From: Ettlia oleoabundans
Lineage: Eukaryota > Chlorophyta > Chlorophyceae > Chlamydomonadales
Assembly (NCBI GenBank): GCA_019693395.1
Contig: JAAMXP010003633.1
Span: 1,313-13,267 of the forward strand
DNA length: 11,955 bases
Direction: 5' to 3'
Shown piece by piece: positions 1 through 11,955 of this stretch. The notes under the pieces were generated by a model that had not been told where the DNA came from, did no database searches, and worked only from the letters and a program-made list of their open reading frames with translations. The first letter of the stretch is position 1. Each line of letters opens with the position of its first letter. Made by a program: the position numbers and the translations under genes.

Positions 1-22
1 CACCCACCCACTCCACCCCCAC

Positions 23-3062
<3,040 letters not shown>

Positions 3063-3423
3063 GGCTTTCGCGCGGCCCTCCTACGCTAATCGGCCTGTCG
3101 GCTGGATTGATGTGATTGTTTGTGAGGGTCCAATGTGCCAGCTGCGGGTGCGCAGCTTAGAATGGCATGTCATGCAGCGCGCACAGTATCTGAGGATCGA
3201 ACACAAGGCACCTTTGAGCAATTCAGTGTGCTGGGGGGCAACGCAAGAGCTGGGCCAGTGGACAGCGGTACGCAACGTTCTGTACTGTTTGTGAGCCGCC
3301 TGCATTGAAAACAGGCGTTTACAACGTCCATCGCCCTCTTTGGCGTCCGGGGTTACTGTCCTCAGCGGCACAGCATCGCGTCGGCAAGCAAAAACTTGCC
3401 TACTCCAGCGCTTGGCCCGTGGG
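3063..3423. promoter_or_regulatory. Divergent promoter / 5'-UTR interval between ELP3 and FolD
   Basis: These 361 bases separate the ELP3 start codon (minus) from the first FolD ATG (plus), so both promoters and both 5' leaders must fit here unless an untranslated exon lies elsewhere. I see no convincing TATA box or other motif I would name, and no supported gene. Stops in the FolD frame (TGA 3292-3294) show that the FolD reading frame does not extend back through this interval. Confidence 0.6.
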
Positions 3424-3573
3424 ATGGCGGCAGTGTTGCCCGCTCGCCCTCCAGTGCTTCCCCAGGCACCAAACAAAAGGCTACAGCGGGCAGCAGCCCT
3501 TGCCCCTCGCAGTCGGCCCGAGGTGCCTGCCGCTCCCCGCCATCACCGCCCAGCCACCGTCTGCAGCGCTACT
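3424..3573 (+). other. Predicted chloroplast transit peptide of FolD (residues 1 to about 50)
   Basis: The first fifty residues are dominated by Ala, Pro, Arg and Val, with a single Glu and no Asp. They begin [10 protein letters not shown] and end around [11 protein letters not shown], directly before the conserved QLIDGK start of the enzyme. This composition and the VCSA-like end are typical of algal plastid transit peptides. A mitochondrial presequence cannot be excluded by eye. Confidence 0.6.
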
Positions 3574-5457
3574 GGAGCCATGTCGGCACGTGAGTGTCGC
3601 CTGGCCCGCCTCGACGGGCAACTTTACTCTGCCAGCCACTTGATCCAAAATGAGAGTCACACTTGTCAGAGAGCATTTCCCCAGCTGGGCAGCTGACTCT
3701 CACCGCTGGCGCCAGGGGTTGGCCCTTGCACACCCAGCGGCAGGCAGCGTGCCATGTCACGGTGCCACCTATCCTTGACTCACCCCCTTTCACTTACAGA
3801 GCTTATTGACGGCAAGTCAGTTGCGGAGCAGATCAGGCAGGAGTTGAAGGGCGAGGTGGATGGGCTGAAGAACAAGTACGGCAAGGTGAGCTTGCAGGAT
3901 TGGTGTAGTCCGAATGTCTTGCACCCTCGGGTAAAACACAGGCACCTTGGAGCTGGGAACGTGTTATATTTGCCGTTTCTCAATAAAACATTAGGGCAAA
4001 ATGTGACATGCAATGTGACTCACATGATGGCGGTGAGTGGTTGTCCCTGGGCTGCTTGCCAAGCTTGTCATTTGCAGCCAATCAACACAGCAGACAGCCG
4101 CCGTCGTCCCTTGCACGGCAAGCACCTTTCTTCCACTGCCCATTTTCAGGTACCTGGCCTGGCTGTGGTGCTTGTGGGTGAGCGCAAGGACTCTCAGACC
4201 TATGTGCGCAACAAGAAGAAGGCGTGTGAGGAGGTGGGCATCGCCTCATTCGGCACAGACCTGCCAGACACAGCCAGCGAGGAGGAGGTGCTGCAGGTGG
4301 GTGAAGCAGTTGGGTGGATGGTATCTAACAGCTGAGTGGATTGGAGGTTGTGGTGGATGTGGGGGGGTAGGTGGGGGGCATGGTTGCTGGTTAATTGGTT
4401 ATGCACCTCGGCTTGTGGCGGCTACCTGTCTGGCTGCATTGCAGAGCTGGCAAGGATTCAAGACCAGCGCAGGACGAAAGGATATCGGCTCCTTTAGCGC
4501 TCACTCCCCACCCCCTCCCATCCGCCCCATTGATGTGTTTTGGCACAACTGGGCTGCAGGCGGTGGCAGCCTACAATGCAGACCCCGCCGTGCACGGCAT
4601 CCTGGTTCAGCTGCCGCTGCCACGCCACATTGACGAGCAGCGGGTCCTAGACGCCATCTCCATTGAGAAGGACGTGGACGGCTTCCACCCCCTCAACATT
4701 GGCCGCTTGGCCATGCGGGGGCGTGACCCGCTGTTTGTGCCCTGCACCCCCAAGGGATGCCTGGAGCTGCTCAAGCGCAGCGGCGTGCAGCTGAGCGGCA
4801 AGAAGGCGGCGGTGGTGGGGCGCAGCAACATTGTGGGCATGCCGGCCGCGCTGCTCCTGCAGCGGGAGGATGCCACGGTCACCGTCATACACTCACGCAC
4901 CCCGGACGCGCAGCGCATCTGTGCGGAGGCTGACGTCATCATCGCCGCCTGCGGGCGCGCGGAGATGGTGGGGGGTGACTGGGTGAAACCTGGCGCTGTG
5001 GTGATTGATGTCGGCATCAACGCTGTGGATGTGAGTTACATGGCTTTAGGGGTGATGGTTGTGACTGGTTGGTAGATACATAACATATGGATGTTGGTGC
5101 TGACGGGGGGCAGCGCGCCAGCATGGGGGAGAGTGATGGTAGGAATTGGTGTTGCGAAGGTTGAGGAAGTCCACAAAACTTGCAATAATCTTGAGTTTTC
5201 CTAAAGTCTTGCAGGCCACAGCTGCACCATCATTTTCTTGCCGCTCATTTGAATGATCCACATGCGTATGCGTGCAGGACCCCAACGCCAAGCGCGGCTA
5301 CCGCCTTGTGGGCGACGTCAACTTTGCAGAGGCGGCAGAGAAGGCGGATAAGATCACACCGGTGCCGGGCGGAGTGGGACCCATGACCATTGCCATGCTG
5401 CTGCGCAACTGCGTGGATGGTGCGGCGCGCACCTTTGCGGCAGAGACGGCGGCATAA
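3424..5457 (+). CDS. FOLD: FolD: bifunctional methylenetetrahydrofolate dehydrogenase / methenyltetrahydrofolate cyclohydrolase, probably plastid-targeted; 5 exons, complete
   Basis: The enzyme interconverts 5,10-methylene-THF, 5,10-methenyl-THF and 10-formyl-THF using NADP(H), supplying C1 units for purines, formyl-Met and photorespiratory serine/glycine exchange. Exons are 3424-3589, 3800-3885, 4150-4296, 4560-5030 and 5278-5457, ending in TAA. Together they are 1050 bases, or 349 residues, with GT-AG junctions and compatible phases. Residues 1 to about 50 are rich in Ala, Arg and Pro with one acidic residue and a VCSA-type end, like a chloroplast transit peptide. The mature enzyme starts near [14 protein letters not shown]. 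Visible motifs are YVRNK (Y102, catalytic-type K106), GILVQLPLP (146-154), KDVDGFHP (170-177), PCTPKG (194-199), GRSNIVGMP (220-228) and [10 protein letters not shown] (318-327). A TGA in frame at 3292 and no earlier ATG make 3424 the first start. ATG 3580 would give a 297-residue unextended enzyme, close to bacterial FolD length. A TGTAA signal lies at 5696. Confidence 0.95.
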
Positions 5458-5834
5458 GCTCTCATGGGGCATCCGGGCCCGGCTGGCTTCGGGTGGAAAG
5501 CGTGGTGGACCTTCAAATTGGGTTCCAGCGCTGAAGGAAGTAGACGGGGTGCCTGCCTGCTGTGCTCCTGACAAGTTACTGCCATTCTTTGGTTATCAGA
5601 CCAGCAACTGCACATCCGCTTGCAACCCATGCACTGCCAGCCACCGGCAGACGTGTGTGCACGCAAGCATAGGGGCACTACCAGCGCTGTCAATCTGTAA
5701 ATCCTGCAGATATTGTCACAGTAGCGGCAAAATTTACTAGTATGCTCGTCAGTTGAGAGCAGGCCCAGGAAGTGTCAAGTGAGGAGCTTGCCGTGGCAGT
5801 GTGCCAGCGGGGCGGGTGATCTGGCGCTGAGTTC
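5458..5834 (+). other. FolD 3' UTR followed by the upstream region of the alpha/beta-hydrolase gene
   Basis: After the FolD TAA there are about 240 bases of 3' UTR up to the TGTAA signal at 5696-5700. About 135 bases then remain before the hydrolase ATG at 5835, so the hydrolase promoter is compact or reaches into the FolD 3' UTR. A small AT-rich patch (AAAATTTACTAG, about 5729-5740) is the only notable composition change. I see no gene here. Confidence 0.6.
5696..5700 (+). terminator. TGTAA poly(A) signal of FolD
   Basis: TGTAA is the usual polyadenylation signal of many green algae. This copy lies about 240 bases after the FolD stop and before the next gene on the same strand, with cleavage expected some 10-20 bases downstream. 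Confidence 0.6.
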
Positions 5835-8474
5835 ATGTGGAAGACCTTAACAAATTTGGAGCAGCCAGTCTCAATGAGAAATCAACACTGGCGCGCGCAG
5901 ATGCAGCAGACGACAAAATGGGGTCCGGCACATTGGGCTGGCGCTGCGGGCACCGCCTTGTTACTTATGATGGTGCTGAAAACCGCCTTTCTCCATAGCA
6001 GCCCAACGACGCAGCATCTCCCTCATACTGAGCAGCAGGCCGAAAACATAGGGGGTCGGCCCGCAACAGCAACAGGCAGCCCCTGGCCCAAAACGAGGGT
6101 GAGAGTTGGTCGGCTACTTTTGAACATCTTTGTCTGCGCCCAGCTCTGCTCTTGATCGCCGATGCTGCCCAAACACTTGCAACAACCATTGCTTAACTGT
6201 AGCCGTCCCTTGCCGGCTGCTGCCGCTGCCGCTGTAGGGCTTGCAGGAAATCGCAGGGCAAGAAACGCTGTGGGAGGTGCCCAGCAGCCCCAAGGGCGTG
6301 TTATTCCTGGCACATGGCTGCAATCATCAGGTGGGCATTGGAATGAATATCAGATGTTCCACTGTGTCGCCCTTGCCTTCCTGCCGTCAAGCCACATGAC
6401 CACTCCTTGACACACCCTCGGCAACTCCCTGCTCATGCAACTTCTAGTGGTTGTGTTACAGGGCTCTGATTTCTGGCCTGCGTCAGACAGGTGTAAGCAC
6501 TGCTTGGGCCTGCCTGGCGAAGTTATTGTACGCAGCATAGCTGTCAAGCAGGGCTATGCTGTGGTTGCGGTCACCTCCATGGATCGCCAGTCCAAGTGCT
6601 GGTCCCAGGCTGATCTGCAGGTCAGGGGCTTTGGCCTACCCTCATCTACAGTTATATGGTTGCCGCTGCTTAAGTTTGCATTCGAAAACGGGACAGGCTC
6701 AGGCATCCGCTCTTGTTGGGGCTGCTGCAAGGTATGAGTTCCATACCCTTGTGCAATGCTAAGTCGTGCATGTGCTTATGAAACCAGGACTAGTCCCAGT
6801 ACCCCATACTCGCAGTCGCGCTCCTCGCTACCCTTTGCAGTTGGTGGTCGGCAATGTGAGGGCGGTTGTGGTGGAGGAGAAGCTGGCTGGGCTGCCCGTC
6901 TTCCTTTGGGGTGCATCTAGCGGGGGTGGCTTTGTACAGATGCTGCCCAAGCTGATGCCAGAGGTTAAGATTGGTACTGGCTGTTGGGCGCCGCTGGCAG
7001 CGCAGGCTGGCAGAAGGGAGGTGCCCTGCTTGCCTTCTTGCTAGCAGTATATTGCTGGAAGCTTGTTACGGGGATGGCTATGCTGCCTGGACCACCCGCT
7101 GATGGGCCCCCCTCGCTGACATTCTACCAGCAGGACGCCTGACTACATGCCATCGCTGTGGTGCAGGGCGTAATTGCACAGATAGCTCCCGCCAATGCCC
7201 GTCAGTTTGACCTGGGGCAGGGCCGCACCTACCCACCCATCCTATTCGTCCACATGGCACAACGTGACTCCTCTACAGCCCGGAGCGTGGCGGCTGCCCT
7301 GAAGCATTGCAAGTGAGCAGTGCGCTGCAGCCCAGCTGGCGTGCATGTTCTTGCCGGATGGCCACCATCAGCGAACGTGTTGAAGGCACATGTGATTTTC
7401 GTGTCAGGCAACAAGAGCAGGCAAAGATCAAGGGTTGAGGAACTTGTGCCAGTCTGTCCCTGTGCTCCCTTGCTTTGGTGCCATCCTGCACCATGTGATG
7501 CCAGTGCTGTTTGCTTTGCTGCCCTGGCCTACCCCTGACGTGTCTGGTTGCAGAGAGGAGGGCATTCCCGCAGATGAGATCAAGGTTGATCCTCAGCCGG
7601 TGGTGTCGCAGCTGCTGCAGCAGTCGCCGCAGATTGACGCTGCTCTGGCTGCAGCCATCGTGGCTGCCCTCAGCGAGCGTGGCTTCCTGGACAAGGTGAG
7701 GCGCTGTGAAAGGGCGCTCGCTTATCTCAGGCTGCGCAACTCTTGCCTTTACTGCTCCCGCATGTCTCCCGCAAGGCTACAGAACGAAGCAGCAGCACCA
7801 CTTGATATATTGCTGCTGGAGTCTCACTTGTGCTGAGGCACGTCCCCAGGGGCTGTGCCCCAAGCAAACACCCATCCTCTGCTCCTTGCTATCGCCAAAC
7901 TGGTTGCATGCTGGCTGTGCTGCAGGACGGCTTCTTGGTGGAAGACCCTCGGCGCAGCGCATGGAGGGATACAGTGAAGGCGGTCATGGGGGGCAGCGGC
8001 AGCAGCCTGCAGCCGGAAGAGGGGCACCTGCCGGAGGTGAGCTGGGGCACAGGCAAGCCCAAGAGTGCCGCCCTTCTAGGCCAGGGGTTGTAGGTCAGCT
8101 GGATTTGGCTGGCAGAAATGCGGATGTTAATCTGAAGGTTGCCCGGCCACAACACCTACTGATGGTGTGCTATGAAGCTTGTTGGCTGCCTCAGACCTGT
8201 CGGTTTCAAAGTGTTGTACCTTAACCTTGACTGCTGGGCGAAACACAGTAAAGCTAACCCTGCCTGATCATATCCTGTGCCGCTGATTGCTCCTTTCCCT
8301 GCCCTCGCACCTTCCAGCTCTGACCTTTTGCCCTGCGCATATTTCCTGGCCCTGCTGCAGCTGCTCAATACCGCGTATGCCCTGCATGGAATCGTGAGCG
8401 ACCACGTTGATGTCTGGCTGAGGTGGCTGGAGGCGGGCGGCAAAACTCCAGTTGCAACCCTCATGCCAGGCTAA
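5835..8474 (+). CDS. Uncharacterised plant/algal-type alpha/beta hydrolase with possible N-terminal membrane anchor; 8 exons, complete
   Basis: Exons are 5835-6098, 6238-6330, 6462-6620, 6841-6963, 7167-7312, 7554-7695, 7926-8036 and 8361-8474 (TAA). They total 1152 bases, or 383 residues, in an open frame. Exon 1 starts at the first ATG after an in-frame TGA (5817). It has a hydrophobic stretch at residues ~33-54 (ALLLMMVLKTAFL) that could be a signal anchor. The core shows the alpha/beta-hydrolase pattern: strand plus HG (LFLAHGCNH, 111-118), GSDFWP and a Cys-rich CKHCLGLPGE segment, GYAVVAVTS, then the nucleophile elbow WGASSGGGF with S198 as likely nucleophile. The later strand ILFVHMAQRD offers D247 as the possible acid, and H355 or H361 (ALHGIVSDH) as the possible base. 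I recall unnamed plant proteins with the same order of motifs; their substrate is not known to me. Least certain are exon 1, the acceptor at 6238 (6247 also keeps frame) and the weak donors GTCAGG (6621) and GTTAAG (6964). TGTAA at 8521 fits the 3' end. Confidence 0.82.
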
Positions 8475-9368
8475 CATGATGTGCAGCTCTCATGTTGCTC
8501 ATTTGGGAATATGTGCAGGTTGTAAGGATCTGATTCAGTTCTATCTCAAGCTGGTTGCTTAAAAGCAAACAAGCAATGCAGGCATGAGGCAAGCGGGCAT
8601 TAGCCTCGTAACGTTGCATCTACACGAGTGTGCCCGCTCATAGTCATTGTTGCTAAGCAATTCGCAGCTGGACCCTATGAATCCCAGCCAAATCTTCTGT
8701 GGCCCGATCAGGGAGCAGCTCCACTTTGCCTGCTCAGCTGGGCATCGGCCATCAGTCCGGTACTGCCGGAACCGTGAGCATTCCCATGCACAGCCCTTAT
8801 CATGTGCAGTGTGCAGCTTTCTCCTGATGAACAGCAGTGACGCCAGCCGTAATGGTGTTTACCAAGCAGGCAACACGGTCAAGCACGTGCAGGGCAATGC
8901 ACAGAGGGTGCGCCACAGGCTCAGCCTGTTGATGGGGTATTGCTGGAAAACGCGGTGCATTGGGGCAGTCGCCCAGCGCACAAATAGGAACACCGGCCGT
9001 TCGTTCGTTCAAAAGGGAGCAACAAAGCGAGGCAACATGCTTAAAGGGCGCCAAGAACGATATGCCGAGTGGGCGCATGAAAGACAGGGGGGGAGTGTAC
9101 ATGAAAGGAATGCAGGGGACGCTGTTAGTGTATGCTGGCAGAGAAGAGAGAGCAGGTTGGCAAGAAGAAAGGGAACAAAAGGAATAAAACAACCTGGGCA
9201 TAGCCAGCAATGCGTGGGGCTGCGAGAATGGACGCGAGGCTGCCAGCGATGCACAGGCGGTGCTTCCCAGTCATGTCCTCAACTCCGCCTCACATAGTTG
9301 ATGCAGCGTGGCCCGGCTGCTCCAGCGGGTGATGCCAGCATGTGGGGTCCCATGGGTGGGCAGGCCGC
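8475..9368. other. Convergent intergenic region: hydrolase 3' end and aminotransferase 3' UTR
   Basis: The hydrolase (plus) and the aminotransferase (minus) end toward each other here. No conserved protein or RNA gene is visible. About 9060-9190 is purine-rich on the plus strand, so pyrimidine-rich in an aminotransferase transcript. I found no TTACA on the plus strand (the reverse complement of TGTAA), so the aminotransferase poly(A) signal is not obvious. A near match, GTACA (minus TGTAC), sits at about 9097-9101. A long plus-strand open frame (8647-9297) shows no recognisable protein features. Confidence 0.55.
8521..8525 (+). terminator. TGTAA poly(A) signal of the alpha/beta-hydrolase gene
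   Basis: A TGTAA pentamer occurs 47 bases after the hydrolase TAA (8472-8474), giving a very short 3' UTR. Its position supports both the stop-codon assignment and the green-algal origin. Confidence 0.6.

Positions 9369-11955
<2,587 letters not shown>

Noticed and set aside
3185..3265. Possible tRNA on the minus strand, suggested by a GTTCGATCC T-loop-like sequence
   Set aside because: The T stem has mismatches, and I found no matching acceptor stem or anticodon arm at the right distance.
3340..3423. Upstream extension of the FolD frame to 3340
   Set aside because: The codon at 3340 is TTG. The first in-frame ATG after the TGA at 3292 is 3424, which is the better eukaryotic start.
6697..6731. 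Separate 35-base cassette exon in hydrolase intron 3 (ACAG acceptor, GTATGAG donor)
   Set aside because: Thirty-five bases would break the frame into the next exon. The strong donor is better explained as an alternative end of exon 3.
8800..9210. 136-codon minus-strand open frame downstream of the aminotransferase stop
   Set aside because: It lies in the likely 3' UTR, has no family features, and its openness follows from pyrimidine-rich composition.
8647..9297. 216-codon plus-strand open frame between the hydrolase and the aminotransferase
   Set aside because: It begins with TTG, not ATG, shows no recognisable domain, is rich in Cys, Arg and Gln without pattern, and lies over the expected aminotransferase 3' UTR. 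Kept only as an unexplained open frame.

Overview
This window is nuclear DNA from a eukaryote, most likely a chlorophyte green alga. The evidence is four intron-rich protein genes with short GT-AG introns (about 130 to 440 bases), GC-rich and Ala/Gly-rich coding exons, C/G-rich intron tracts, and TGTAA poly(A) signals downstream of two genes. The proteins resemble plant and algal families. I see no bacterial operon, mobile element, CRISPR array or RNA gene. I assembled the gene models by hand from splice consensus, frame continuity and recalled family sequences, so each junction needs transcript support.

Layout: (1) 23..3062, minus strand: first eight coding exons of ELP3, the radical-SAM/acetyltransferase subunit of Elongator. 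The C-terminal acetyltransferase part lies left of the window. (2) 3063..3423: a 361-base divergent promoter interval. (3) 3424..5457, plus strand: complete five-exon FolD (methylene-THF dehydrogenase/methenyl-THF cyclohydrolase) with a probable plastid transit peptide and a second in-frame ATG exactly where the mature enzyme begins. (4) 5835..8474, plus strand: an eight-exon gene for a poorly characterised alpha/beta hydrolase of plant/algal type, with a GASSG nucleophile elbow and a possible N-terminal membrane anchor. (5) 8475..9368: convergent intergenic/3'-UTR interval. (6) 9369..11955, minus strand: C-terminal ~272 residues of an alanine aminotransferase/glutamate:glyoxylate aminotransferase-type PLP enzyme. 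Its N-terminal half lies right of the window.

The genes look like unrelated housekeeping loci: tRNA wobble modification, one-carbon metabolism, an unknown hydrolase, and alanine/glyoxylate transamination. FolD and a glyoxylate-using aminotransferase could both serve photorespiratory glycine/C1 flow, but adjacency in a eukaryotic genome is weak evidence for that. I find no convincing new multi-gene system. The points most worth a second look are the two possible FolD starts, the alternative splice site in the hydrolase, the hydrolase's unknown substrate, the lack of a peroxisomal signal on the aminotransferase, and a cluster of GTGGG splice donors and G-rich introns in ELP3.
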